Positions 42,511 through 52,584 of a stretch of 64,000 nt of DNA are shown here, in pieces (position 1 is the stretch's first letter; every line of letters begins with the position of its first letter). The stretch lies in contig CAKKRM010000164.1 of assembly GCA_919902735.1 (NCBI GenBank), positions 1 to 64,000 of the forward strand, read 5' to 3'. Source of the DNA: Anaerolineales bacterium (GTDB lineage: Bacteria > Chloroflexota > Anaerolineae > Anaerolineales > Villigracilaceae). The notes under the pieces were generated by a model, which made no database searches, was not told the origin of the DNA, and saw nothing but the letters and a program-made list of their open reading frames with translations. The translations under genes and the position numbers were made by a program.

Positions 42511-43641
42511 ATGGTTGTTGAGCCCAGTCGAGATATGGATAGCTTCGCCTTCATCATTCATCCCATCGATCCCAAGCGCGATGTCAGCCGCAAGTTCCCG
42601 TTTTTAGGAAAGGCGCTTTCAGAAAGACAGATCGATTTTTTCTCCACCTTCTTTCCCCCCGTTTATATTTCGGAGATCGAGGGCATTACATCCCAGGCTA
42701 CGGGCAAAACCATCAAAGGCTGGTTCATTGCCTGCCCGTACACCCCGCGCCGCATGATGCAGTTGCCTGAGCGCACGGTCTATAATAAAATTATCCAAAC
42801 TGGGCGCATGGCGGAGAAACTCGGCGCGAACATTCTTGGTCTCGGCGCGTTCACTTCAGTGGTTGGCGATGCGGGCGTAACGATTGCGAACGCATTGGAT
42901 GTACCCGTTACCACAGGCGACTCTTTCACCATTGCCATGGCTGTGCAAGCCATACGGGATGCGGCCAAAGTGATGGATATAAAAATGGCAGATGCGACGG
43001 TGGCCGTCGTGGGCGCCACGGGAGCGATAGGACGCGTCTGCTCCGCGCTGTTGGCTGGGGAGGCCGCCCGGACATTGCTCGTGGCCCGGGATGAGAAAAA
43101 ACTCGAAGCCTTGAGAGACAGGCTCCAGATTAAGACGCGAAGCGAGCTTGTCATCAGCACGAAGATGGATGTTTTAAAGGATGCGCAATTGATTTTAACG
43201 GTTACAAGTTCCATTCAGGATGTCATCCGCCCGGAACATTTGCAGCCGGGCAGTGTGGTTTGCGATGTGGCGCGCCCCCGTGATGTTTCTGCAATGGTGG
43301 CGGCAGTCAGAGATGATATATTAGTGATTGATGGCGGTATGGTGGATGTGCCAGGCCCCGTGGATTTCCATTTTAATTTCGGCTTTCCGGATGGCAAGGC
43401 GTATGCCTGCATGGCAGAGACGATTGCACTGGCCTTGGAAGGCCGTTTTGAAGATTACACGATCGGCAGGGAGATTACGCTGGAACGTGTGCAGGAGATC
43501 ACCGCGATCTCGGAGAAACATGGGTTTCGCATGAGCGGTTTCCGCTCGTTCGAGCGTGAAGTAACCGAAGAACAAATTGAAGCCGTTCGACATAATGCCC
43601 GCAATGGGAAGCGACGCGCTTACAAAGCGTTGCACGCATGA
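42511..43641 (+). CDS. Acyl-ACP-reductase-like dehydrogenase
   Basis: This 376-residue protein resembles cyanobacterial long-chain acyl-[ACP] reductase. It has LGLGAFTSVVGDAGVTI near residue 110 (like the LGGFTSII segment), a Rossmann motif GATGAIG (168-174), and C300 in YACMAETIALALEGRFEDYTIGREI, which aligns with the thioester-forming Cys region of that enzyme. That enzyme makes fatty aldehydes from acyl-ACP. Activity here is inferred. ATG 42535 (MDSFAFIIHP) is an equally good start because homologues begin near there. Confidence 0.72.
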   Translation: MVVEPSRDMDSFAFIIHPIDPKRDVSRKFPFLGKALSERQIDFFSTFFPPVYISEIEGITSQATGKTIKGWFIACPYTPRRMMQLPERTVYNKIIQTGRMAEKLGANILGLGAFTSVVGDAGVTIANALDVPVTTGDSFTIAMAVQAIRDAAKVMDIKMADATVAVVGATGAIGRVCSALLAGEAARTLLVARDEKKLEALRDRLQIKTRSELVISTKMDVLKDAQLILTVTSSIQDVIRPEHLQPGSVVCDVARPRDVSAMVAAVRDDILVIDGGMVDVPGPVDFHFNFGFPDGKAYACMAETIALALEGRFEDYTIGREITLERVQEITAISEKHGFRMSGFRSFEREVTEEQIEAVRHNARNGKRRAYKALHA

Positions 43642-43732
43642 GACATGCGTAATCAGATTAGAATTAAGCTGTGTACCCGCAATTTCCATCAAAACGTTTC
43701 GAAAATTTTGCGGCAAGCGGCAGGAGGCTCAT

Positions 43733-44638
43733 ATGAGTAATGCTCGCCTTTTGGTAGTGGAAGACGATATCGATATCGCAAACATGTTGAAGATCTATTT
43801 TACGGGTCTTCAGTATGATGTGGATGTTGCGAATCGCGGAAAGGACGCCCTGGATAAAACCAAGCAGGTCCTGCCGCATTTAATCGTGCTGGACATCATG
43901 CTGCCCGACATTGACGGGTACGAAGTCTGCCGCACCTTGCGCACCAGCACACGCACCAGCCATATCCCGGTCATCTTCCTGACCCAAAAAGATGAACGCA
44001 GCGACAAACTGCAGGGTCTTGAACTCGGCGCGGACGATTACATCACCAAGCCTTTCGATATTGAAGAATTGAAACTGCGCGTGCAGGGAGCCATCCGCCG
44101 TTCGGAACGGGAAAGCCTGACCGACCCGCGCTCCGGTCTGCCCGCAGGGCGTTTGATCGAAGAGCAGCTGCGCCGCATCATTCGTGAGGAGAAATGGGCG
44201 CTGCTGGATGTGCGCATCAATAACTTTGAAGCCTTCAAGGATGTGTATGGCTTTGTGGCAGGCGACGATGTGATGCGTTTTGCCGCCATGCTGATCGGCG
44301 AGGTGGTGGATGAGTTGGGCACAACCAGCGATTTTATTGGTCACGCGGGAGGCGACAACTTCATCATCATCACCACGAACGAGGCCGCGCCGAACATTCA
44401 AAAGAAACTAAAAGATCGCTTTGCCGTGGAAGTGCAAAGCCACTATAATTTTATCGACCGCCAACAGGGTTTTATCCAGGCGCCCAAATCGGAAGGCGGC
44501 GTGGAAAAGGTGGGTTTTATGACTTTCTCAGCGGGAATGGTTTCGCCGAGCCTGCATTCGTTCGCCGATATTCGTGAGATCACTGAACTTGCGGCTGAAG
44601 CTCGAAGACAGGATGCGGCGGCCGCCTCCACCGCATAA
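43733..44638 (+). CDS. Response regulator with receiver and degenerate GGDEF-like domain
   Basis: This 301-residue protein has a receiver domain (VVEDDIDIANMLKIYF, phospho-Asp in VLDIMLPDIDGYE, Lys in YITKPFD) and a C-terminal domain resembling GGDEF. Its signature, GHAGGDNFIIIT, has N for E, so cyclase activity is unlikely. It may bind c-di-GMP or act as a scaffold. CAGGAGG precedes ATG 43733, which is preferred over 43577. It lies 15 bp before the giant kinase gene and could be one of its targets. Confidence 0.87.
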   Translation: MSNARLLVVEDDIDIANMLKIYFTGLQYDVDVANRGKDALDKTKQVLPHLIVLDIMLPDIDGYEVCRTLRTSTRTSHIPVIFLTQKDERSDKLQGLELGADDYITKPFDIEELKLRVQGAIRRSERESLTDPRSGLPAGRLIEEQLRRIIREEKWALLDVRINNFEAFKDVYGFVAGDDVMRFAAMLIGEVVDELGTTSDFIGHAGGDNFIIITTNEAAPNIQKKLKDRFAVEVQSHYNFIDRQQGFIQAPKSEGGVEKVGFMTFSAGMVSPSLHSFADIREITELAAEARRQDAAAASTA

Positions 44639-44653
44639 AGGTAAGATTTTTCC

Positions 44654-47600
44654 ATGCCTTCCGGGTTGGGAGTTAGCCTGTTTCTTGCTGGGCTGGTGGT
44701 AGTTGCGCTGGCCTGGGCGGTTTTACGTTTTTTGCCGCGCTTCCAATCGGATCCTCACGCTGTCGGAAATTCCTTCGTATTCCCCAAAACATCAAAATCA
44801 AATGAAGCGACCATCATCCTCCAACCCGGAGGACGGGTGGAATTTATGAACGATCTTGCGCGTTCTTATTTTGAACTGCGCGAGAACGAGCCGTATGATC
44901 TCGAAAACCTTGCGCGGCGGGTACGCCCCTCGGATGATTTTCTGGATCTGTGCGCGGCTCCCGGCCATAAACGTGTTTCCATCGGCGGCAAGCTGGTGGA
45001 AATTGCTTCTTACGAAGTGCCGGGTGTTTACCCCATGATGTTGATCTCTTTGCGCGGCAGGGAACTGCCTGCAATGGATCAGAACAACAGCGTAACGGAA
45101 GAGGCGTTGCAAGTGGCGGCGGAATTTAGCCAGGGAATCGCGGCCAGCCTCAATTTGGAATCGACGGCTCGATCCATCCTGGATAATGTCAGCCGCCTGA
45201 TGCCCTCGGAAGTTCTTGAGCTTAAGTTGTGGAATGCAGAACGCCAGGCGCTGGTTCCCTATCGTTTTCAACAACCCAGCTCAGCCCGTGTCGTGACTGC
45301 TTCCCTTTCCCAGTTTGGAAGCCTGACAGACCACCTTGTCACGCGTCGTGCGCCGATCCTGCTTGCGGATACACGCGTGCCATCCGAGTTCATCAGAAGC
45401 AACGAACTGCTTTTGATCCACTCGTATTTGGGAATCCCCCTCATTGCAGGCGGCGAGCTGGTTGGAACGTTGGAAGCAGGCCAGACAAGCGGCGGGGTAT
45501 TTGGCCAGCATGACCTTGATCTTTTATCCCTGATCTCCGGCCAGGCAGGGGTGGCAATCCGCAATGCAAAATTGTACGAAGAGGAGCAAAAACGCGGCTC
45601 GGAACTTGCCGGCCTTGCAAACCTGAATCAGGCGCTGGGTTCTGCGCGCAATTTGGAGGATGTTTTCTCAAGGCTTGTGGAGAGCGTTGCGCCATTGTTT
45701 CCCGCTGAAATTATTGGGTTTTTGCTCTACGATGAAGAGAAGCGCACGCTGGAAGGAAAGCTGCCCTTCCATGGGCTGCCCGCTCATTTTGTTCATATCT
45801 ATCGCGCTGTCGTGCCTGTGGATAGCCCTGCGGAAAAAATCATCGCAAGCCAGAAACCCATCATTACCCAGAGCACCGTTGGCGATGAGAATTGGCGGGC
45901 GCTCGGTCTTGCGGATGTAGCCATCGCGGCCAGCCTGCGTGACAACGCGCTCGTGCCGCTTCTTTCTTCGGGACATATGCTCGGCTACTTTCAAGTTGGT
46001 CATCACACCCGGGGCGGTTCCGCTTTTACAACAGAAGAACTTCGATTAATGAACATTGTGGCAAACCAGGCCGCGGCCATCATCGAGAATGTGCTCCTGG
46101 TGCAGCAGGCACGCGCGCGCGCGCAGCGCGCAGACGCCTTGCGCCGCATTGCCAGCCTTTCCGGTTCCTCTGCCACACTGGATGAAATCCTTAAATATTC
46201 GGTCCAGGAACTGGCAAACCTCTTCCACGCGGATGCAGGCGCGATCTTCCTTATGGATGAGACTCGCGGCGCATTGCGCCTGAGTCGTGAGTCCATGTTT
46301 GGCGTATCGGAGAATATTAGCAGTTCTTTTATTCAAATATTTGTGGATGACCCCAACTACCGCTACACAGTTTCCGGCAGCCAGAAACCTTTCCTTTCCG
46401 GGCAGCTGGGCATAGATCGAAGAATCCTGCCCGCCTATCGCCCGCTGGCTACTGCGTTAATGATGGAATCAGCCATTGTCGTCCCGCTGGTTGTGCGTGA
46501 GCGCAGCATCGGTGAACTCATGCTGGGCAGCAGGAAGGTTGACTACTTTAACTCCTATGATCTCCAGGTTGTCTCCACGGCTGCAGGCCAGCTTGCAACC
46601 GCAGTGGAATCAGCCGGCCTGCTTGTTCAAACAGACGACTCGCTCCGCAGGCGTGTGGATCAGCTTTCTGCGCTCGCGCGAATCAGCCGGGAATTGGGCG
46701 CCTCGCTTGATGTTAAACACCTGCTTCAGGTTGTCCACGATGAAGGCCTGCGCGCTGTGCAGGCGCATTGTTCGACTGTCATCCTGTTCGAACAAGGCGG
46801 CAATGAACGACCCGACCCCAAGCCGCAGTATTTTGTCGGCTGTGAAAACTTGCGAGACTTGAACGATGTTGAGCGAACTGTCTTGAAAACAGGCGAACCC
46901 CATATTGTTGCTGATTTTTCCCGGGAGAAAACAGCCGCCCTCCACGAGGGCGTGTATTCGGCGATCACTGCGCCGATCATTCACCAGGCGAACACGATCG
47001 GTTTGATCAACCTTCATGCCGGTTCAACAGGCTTTTTCACCCCGGAAGTAACCGAGTTGGTGCAAACCCTGGCAATACAGGCTGGCATTGCCTTGAGCAA
47101 TGCCCAGCGTTATCAGGCCGAAAAACAACGCAGCGAGTTGATGCGCCGCCGCGCGGATACCCTCGTGCGCCTTACGGATGTGAGTTACAGCCTTGGCCAC
47201 GACCAACCCTTGGACCAGGCATTGCAGATCATTGCGCGCGGTATTCGCGATTCAACGCCTTTCCGTGTGGTTTTGATGAGCATTGTTGAACTTGAAACTG
47301 GAATGATGCGCCGCCTGACTGCGGTGGGTATTCCGCAGGAGACGCTGAATGAATTGCTGTCTCGAAAACAACCGCTTGCGAGTGTGCAGCAGATCATGAG
47401 GCCGGAGTTCAAGATCAGCCGTTCCTACTTCATCCCCGTGGATCAGGCGCCTGTCATACCGTCTGATTTGCACATGGTTACGTTGGACGTTTCCGCATCT
47501 GCGGATGCAACTGGTAATAGCTGGCGCGCCGATGACATATTGTTTATCCCGCTTGAAAATGCTGAAGGGCAGGTTGTAGGACTTGTCAGCCTTGACGATC

Positions 47601-50600
47601 CGTCCAATGGGTTGCGCCCTGACAAGGCCACGATTGAAGCGGTGGAGGTTTTTTCGGCCCAGGCCGCGTTATTGATCAGCAATACCATTCGCCAGGGTGA
47701 ATTGCGGGCGCGGATCGAATCGCTTTCTTCCGGATTGCAGCGCCAGCAGAAATTGCTCGATATTACGCAGAACGACCTGCCCGTGCTGCTGCACAAAGAC
47801 CTCGAGCAAACCATCTCTCTCCATAATTTGGACCGCCGCGCCCAGCGTGTGCGCGCGGGCCTGGCCATCACCGAATCAGTCAGCCGCCAGTTGGATACTT
47901 CCTCCGCCTTGTCTGCGCTGGGGCGCGAGACGTTGACCCAGCTTGGCATGTCTGTTGCGCTGGTGGCTGAAAACACACCGGATGGCCCCCGTCTTTTGCA
48001 TGTGCTGGGAAGTTTCCCCCGCTCCACAAATGTGGAAGCGTTGTTCGGCCAGCGCAATCCATTGCGCGCCAGTTTACAGAGCGGGAAGCCGATCCTCATT
48101 TCCAATTTGGATGAAGATGACGAATGGCGCGATGCATCCCTGTTGACTTCATTACGGGCCAAGGGCATCATCTGCCTGCCGGTGCTGGTCGAAAACAAGC
48201 CTGTGGCGGCAATGCTTGCGGTCAGCCCGGAACCCATGCCAGATTTCACAGAGGAAGACCACCAGGTCTATTTGCAGATATCCCAGCAGACCTCCCTGAT
48301 CTTGCAGAATATTTCACTGCTGACCCAGACGCGCAGAAGACTGGATGAGGTAAATCTACTGCTCGATTTCAGCCGCCAACTGTCGGCTATGGATCCGGAG
48401 GCGATCATCAAATCCCTGCTGGATAGCTCACGGAGAGTCCTTCCACATGCTCATGCAGGCGTGGTGCTGATCTGGAATCCGAAAACCGAAATGCTGATAC
48501 CACGGGCCGCCTCAGGGTACGCAGATAACAACAGCATGATGGAGATTAATTATCGGCCAGGCGAAGCCCTGCCCGGCCATACATTCATGAACAAAAACGC
48601 CCGCCGTGTGGATGAGATCAATTTTGCGCGTGATTACAATTTGAGCGCCGAAAACCTTGCCTTGTACCGCCAGGCTACCGGTGGACGTTTGCCCGTTTCA
48701 AGTTTGCTGGTGCCCATCGTTTCTTCCGACCAAAACCTGGGGCTGCTTGTGCTGGATAATTTCAACACAAGCTCTGCCTTCCGCCCCGAAGATGAAGCCC
48801 TTTTGTTTTCACTTGCCCAGCAGATTGCCCTGTCGCTGGATAACCTGCGGCTTGTGCAAACCACCCAGGAACGCGCCGGGCAATTGCAAGCCTTGAACGA
48901 TGCCGCCGCTTCCCTGACCTCCAGCCTGAGCAGTGACCAGCTGGTCAATTCCCTGCTCGATCAGTTAAGCTCCATTATCCCGTACGATACGGCAACGCTC
49001 TGGCTGCGCGATAAAGACCGCCTTGCGGTTGCCTCGGCGCGCGGTTTTTCAGACGCTGAACAACGCCTTGGGTTAACGGTTTCAGTTTCAGACAGCGCGC
49101 TCTTTAAGGAAATGGCGCAAACGGGCCAGCCGATCCTTATAAAGGATGTGCGCGAAGATTCGCGCTTCCTGCCTGTGGAAGCCCCGCGCCTTTCCTGGCT
49201 TGGCATCCCGTTGATATCAAAAGGTGAGCTGATGGGCGTGCTCGCCGTGGAAAAATGGCAGGCAAACTTTTATACCCGCGAACAAATGCAGGTTGGGCTT
49301 ACCTTTGCCAGCCAGTCTGCGGTTTCATTGGATAACGCCCGCCTCTACGAAGACAGCGTCAGCCGCGCCACAGAACTGGATCAGCGCTCACAGCGTCTTT
49401 CCACTTTGAACCGCTTCACAACCGCCCTGACCGGGCTGCTGGATGCAGAACATATCCTGAATTTGACCGCGGATGAATTGCTCAAAGGCCTGGGCGTGCG
49501 CCGCGTCTCTGTTGTGACCTTTGAGCGGGGCCAGGCCTACTGGAAGGTTTCCGCCCCCCGCACACGCATCAAACTTCCAAAACCCCTGCCAGATGCGCCC
49601 ATCTTCAGCCGCTTGCGCGAATCACTGGGTGTCTTCAATACCGATGACGCCCGCAGCGAACCAGACCTGGCCGACCTGGCCGAAATGCTTGGCGAAAATA
49701 CAACCGCCCTGCTGATCCTGCCCCTTGCAAGCGAAGGAAATCTCACCGCCCTTATTTTTGCCCAAATGACGGGCGAGTCTCGTTTTGGAATCAATGAACT
49801 TGAAGTGGCGCGCACCCTTACCAACCAGGCTACCATCGCGTTGGAAAATGCCCGTTTGTATCAATCCTCTGTCCGCACGGCAGAGCGCTTTTCCATCCTC
49901 AACGAATCAAGCTCCCTTATCAGCGCCAGCCTCGACCCGGAAGAGGTGTATGTCTCTGTGCATAAAGCGGCGGAACGCCTCATCCCGTTGGACTCATTTG
50001 TGATCACCCTCTACGACGAAGAGACGAACGAAGTTGACCCTGTCTATTTGTATGATCTTGGAAAAAGAGTGAGGAGCGGGCGGGTTCCCTTTGGAAAAGG
50101 CATGAGCAGCGAAGTTATAAAAAGTGGAAAACCAATACTGATTTCCAACAGTGATCAGGCGGGTCACCTCGGTACGATACAGGCAGGCGAAGGCAATGGG
50201 ACGGAGTCCATTGTGGCGGTTCCCATGATCGTGGGAAACAAGACGCGCGGAATGCTTTCAGCCCAAAGCTATCAAACCGGTATCTATACCGCAGAGGATA
50301 TGCAGATCCTTGGCACGCTCGCAAACCAGGCCATCATCGCCATCCAAAACGGACATCTCTTTGCGGAGACCCAAAATCTTGCGTCCAATCTCGAACAGCG
50401 CGTTGTGGAACGCACCGCCCAGTTACAGCATGAACAACAGAATACAGAAACCCTCCTGCGTATTCTTACGGAGGTCTCCTCCAGCCTCGACCTTGACCGC
50501 GCCCTCAACCGTACATTGTCATTGCTAAACGATGCCATTGGCGCGGAACAAGGTACCATTTTGCTTGTACATGCTGAAGACAGCCTGCTGCATTATCGCG

Positions 50601-52057
50601 CCGGATATGGATACCTTTCAGACCGAACTGCTCCCGGCAGCCTGGGCTTTACCTTGAAAGTTGGCGAAGGCCTCGCTGGCTGGGTGGTGCAGCACCGCGA
50701 AGCGGTTCTGGTCAATGATTTGCACCAGGACCCGCGCTGGGTGCGGAGCACCGCCGCCGGGCAGGATCACCGCAGCGCCATCACTGTGCCCATGCTGGTG
50801 GGTGAGGATGTCATCGGCGTGATGATGGTTTTCCAGCGCGCACCAAACTTCTTCAGCGCTGAAATGCTCACCCTGGTAAAAGCCATTGCAGGCCAGGTGG
50901 CTGTGGCAATTAACAATGCCCACCTGTATGAACTTATCCGCGACCAGGCCGAACGTCTCGGCGTGATGCTGCGCAAGGAGCAGGAGGATGCCAGCCGTTC
51001 ACAAGCCATCCTCGAGGCCGTTGCGGATGGCGTGCTCGTCACAGGTGCGGATAACCGCATCACCTTCGTAAACTCATCCACCGAGCGCATCCTTGGCGCA
51101 AACGATACCCGACTGCTGGGCAATGCACTGGATAAGGTGGGTGGTCTGTACGGTAAGGCCGCCACTGGCTGGGCCGAAACCATTCGGCATTGGTCTGAAG
51201 ACCCATCCTCGTATAAGACTGGCGATTCCTACGCGGAACAGGTGGAATTGGAAAACGAGCGCATTGCTCTCGTCCACCTCGCGCCCGTTATTTTGCAAAA
51301 CGATTTCCTCGGCACAGTTTCCATCATCCGCGATATTACGCATGAAGTGGAAGTGGACCGCTTGAAGTCGGAATTTGTGGCGACGGTCAGCCATGAATTA
51401 CGCACGCCGATGACAGCCATCAAAGGATACGTGGATATTCTAACGATGGGCGCCGCAGGAGCATTGAACGAAAACCAGGTGCATTTTCTCGAGGTGGTAC
51501 GAAATAACATCGAAAGGTTGAATACCCTCGTCAGTGATTTGCTGGATATTTCCCGCATCGAAGCGGGGCGCATCACACTCAACCCACAATCTGTGGATTT
51601 GCACAGCATTGCCGAAGATGTGGTCGCTGAAGTTTTACACCGCTCTCACAGGGAAAACAAACCCATGGCGCTCTCCCTTGACGCGCCAAAGACCCTGCCG
51701 CCCGTCATTGGCGATGGCGACCGCGTGCGGCAGATCTTGGGCAACCTTGTGAATAACGCTTTTAATTACACGCCCCAGAATGGAACCATCCGCGTGAACC
51801 TCCATCATGAGAATGGAGAAGTGCAGGTGGATATTCAGGATAACGGCGTTGGCATTGCGCCCGAAGACCAGTCCCGCGTATTTGAGCGCTTCTTCCGCGG
51901 CGAGAATCCGCTTGTGCTTGCAACGCCCGGAACAGGACTGGGCTTGCCAATCGTCCGTCAACTGGTGGAGATGCACAAGGGGCGTATTTGGATGACCAGC
52001 ACGGGTGTGCCGGGTGATGGCAGCACGTTCTCCTTCACCCTGCCCATCCGTAAATAA
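44654..52057 (+). CDS. Giant multi-GAF hybrid sensor histidine kinase
   Basis: This is a 2467-residue sensor kinase. An N-terminal hydrophobic segment (about 5-27) is followed by a PAS-like region (about 50-125) and about eleven GAF domains, each ending in a signature such as QAGVAIRNAKLYEE or NQATIALENARLY (near 305, 480, 645, 815, 1005, 1220, 1400, 1565, 1730, 1895 and 2085). Next come a PAS domain (about 2110-2230), HisKA with the phospho-His near 2247 (SHELRTPMTAIKGYVDIL) and a HATPase (DNGVGIAPEDQSRVFERFFRGE). A GAF number this high is exceptional. The partner is probably the receiver at 52204. No receiver domain is fused. Confidence 0.95.
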   Translation: MPSGLGVSLFLAGLVVVALAWAVLRFLPRFQSDPHAVGNSFVFPKTSKSNEATIILQPGGRVEFMNDLARSYFELRENEPYDLENLARRVRPSDDFLDLCAAPGHKRVSIGGKLVEIASYEVPGVYPMMLISLRGRELPAMDQNNSVTEEALQVAAEFSQGIAASLNLESTARSILDNVSRLMPSEVLELKLWNAERQALVPYRFQQPSSARVVTASLSQFGSLTDHLVTRRAPILLADTRVPSEFIRSNELLLIHSYLGIPLIAGGELVGTLEAGQTSGGVFGQHDLDLLSLISGQAGVAIRNAKLYEEEQKRGSELAGLANLNQALGSARNLEDVFSRLVESVAPLFPAEIIGFLLYDEEKRTLEGKLPFHGLPAHFVHIYRAVVPVDSPAEKIIASQKPIITQSTVGDENWRALGLADVAIAASLRDNALVPLLSSGHMLGYFQVGHHTRGGSAFTTEELRLMNIVANQAAAIIENVLLVQQARARAQRADALRRIASLSGSSATLDEILKYSVQELANLFHADAGAIFLMDETRGALRLSRESMFGVSENISSSFIQIFVDDPNYRYTVSGSQKPFLSGQLGIDRRILPAYRPLATALMMESAIVVPLVVRERSIGELMLGSRKVDYFNSYDLQVVSTAAGQLATAVESAGLLVQTDDSLRRRVDQLSALARISRELGASLDVKHLLQVVHDEGLRAVQAHCSTVILFEQGGNERPDPKPQYFVGCENLRDLNDVERTVLKTGEPHIVADFSREKTAALHEGVYSAITAPIIHQANTIGLINLHAGSTGFFTPEVTELVQTLAIQAGIALSNAQRYQAEKQRSELMRRRADTLVRLTDVSYSLGHDQPLDQALQIIARGIRDSTPFRVVLMSIVELETGMMRRLTAVGIPQETLNELLSRKQPLASVQQIMRPEFKISRSYFIPVDQAPVIPSDLHMVTLDVSASADATGNSWRADDILFIPLENAEGQVVGLVSLDDPSNGLRPDKATIEAVEVFSAQAALLISNTIRQGELRARIESLSSGLQRQQKLLDITQNDLPVLLHKDLEQTISLHNLDRRAQRVRAGLAITESVSRQLDTSSALSALGRETLTQLGMSVALVAENTPDGPRLLHVLGSFPRSTNVEALFGQRNPLRASLQSGKPILISNLDEDDEWRDASLLTSLRAKGIICLPVLVENKPVAAMLAVSPEPMPDFTEEDHQVYLQISQQTSLILQNISLLTQTRRRLDEVNLLLDFSRQLSAMDPEAIIKSLLDSSRRVLPHAHAGVVLIWNPKTEMLIPRAASGYADNNSMMEINYRPGEALPGHTFMNKNARRVDEINFARDYNLSAENLALYRQATGGRLPVSSLLVPIVSSDQNLGLLVLDNFNTSSAFRPEDEALLFSLAQQIALSLDNLRLVQTTQERAGQLQALNDAAASLTSSLSSDQLVNSLLDQLSSIIPYDTATLWLRDKDRLAVASARGFSDAEQRLGLTVSVSDSALFKEMAQTGQPILIKDVREDSRFLPVEAPRLSWLGIPLISKGELMGVLAVEKWQANFYTREQMQVGLTFASQSAVSLDNARLYEDSVSRATELDQRSQRLSTLNRFTTALTGLLDAEHILNLTADELLKGLGVRRVSVVTFERGQAYWKVSAPRTRIKLPKPLPDAPIFSRLRESLGVFNTDDARSEPDLADLAEMLGENTTALLILPLASEGNLTALIFAQMTGESRFGINELEVARTLTNQATIALENARLYQSSVRTAERFSILNESSSLISASLDPEEVYVSVHKAAERLIPLDSFVITLYDEETNEVDPVYLYDLGKRVRSGRVPFGKGMSSEVIKSGKPILISNSDQAGHLGTIQAGEGNGTESIVAVPMIVGNKTRGMLSAQSYQTGIYTAEDMQILGTLANQAIIAIQNGHLFAETQNLASNLEQRVVERTAQLQHEQQNTETLLRILTEVSSSLDLDRALNRTLSLLNDAIGAEQGTILLVHAEDSLLHYRAGYGYLSDRTAPGSLGFTLKVGEGLAGWVVQHREAVLVNDLHQDPRWVRSTAAGQDHRSAITVPMLVGEDVIGVMMVFQRAPNFFSAEMLTLVKAIAGQVAVAINNAHLYELIRDQAERLGVMLRKEQEDASRSQAILEAVADGVLVTGADNRITFVNSSTERILGANDTRLLGNALDKVGGLYGKAATGWAETIRHWSEDPSSYKTGDSYAEQVELENERIALVHLAPVILQNDFLGTVSIIRDITHEVEVDRLKSEFVATVSHELRTPMTAIKGYVDILTMGAAGALNENQVHFLEVVRNNIERLNTLVSDLLDISRIEAGRITLNPQSVDLHSIAEDVVAEVLHRSHRENKPMALSLDAPKTLPPVIGDGDRVRQILGNLVNNAFNYTPQNGTIRVNLHHENGEVQVDIQDNGVGIAPEDQSRVFERFFRGENPLVLATPGTGLGLPIVRQLVEMHKGRIWMTSTGVPGDGSTFSFTLPIRK

Positions 52058-52058
52058 T

Positions 52059-52191
52059 AGACTTTATCGGTAATTAGAAAAAACGTCCCGAAGGCATTGT
52101 CCTGAGCCTGTCGAAGGGTTGCCGTCAAACGCTCAAATTACTCGAAATAAACTTTCGGGACGGTGTCTGTATGTTATTTCCGATAATGTCT
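52059..52191. repeat. Palindromic repeat family A, copy 6, with outer inverted repeat and nested insert
   Basis: Same nested structure as 20609-20716: outer AGACTTTATCGG...CCGATAATGTCT and inner CGTCCCGAAGG...CTTTCGGGACG. Copy 6 is 25 bp longer because a family D repeat (GTCCTGAGCCTGTCGAAGGG, 52098-52118) is inserted in the loop. It is located between the kinase and its receiver gene. Confidence 0.9.
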
Positions 52192-52203
52192 AATGGAGTA
52201 GGA

Positions 52204-52578
52204 ATGGCGAGAATTTTGATAGCAGAAGACGAACCCGATATCCGCGAACTTGTGGCCTTCACCCTGCGCTTTGCGGGCCATGAAGTCATTGCCACCTCCA
52301 ATGGGGAGGAGGCGCTAAACCAGGCATTCGAAGTCATCCCGGACATCATCCTCATGGATGTGCGTATGCCGCGCATGACCGGCTACGACGCCTGCCGCGC
52401 CATGAAGGCCGACCCCACCCTCAAGGATATCCCCGTTGTTTTTCTCTCGGCAAAGGGACAGGATTCCGAAATTCAAACCGGGCTCGATGCCGGCGCAGAG
52501 GAATACCTGCTCAAACCCTTTGCCCCCGATCAGTTGACCGAGCGTGTTAAAGCGATTCTGGGAAAATTTGGAAAATAA
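52204..52578 (+). CDS. Single-domain response regulator (CheY-like)
   Basis: This 124-residue receiver has all expected residues: ILIAEDEPDIRELV (acidic pair), phospho-Asp in IILMDVRMPRMTGYD (about residue 54), Ser/Thr in FLSAKGQ and Lys in YLLKPFAP. It presumably takes phosphate from the giant kinase upstream. ATG 52204 is chosen because it gives the family start and lies just after repeat copy 6; an earlier in-frame ATG at 52171 lies inside the repeat. Confidence 0.93.
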   Translation: MARILIAEDEPDIRELVAFTLRFAGHEVIATSNGEEALNQAFEVIPDIILMDVRMPRMTGYDACRAMKADPTLKDIPVVFLSAKGQDSEIQTGLDAGAEEYLLKPFAPDQLTERVKAILGKFGK

Positions 52579-52584
52579 ACGTAC

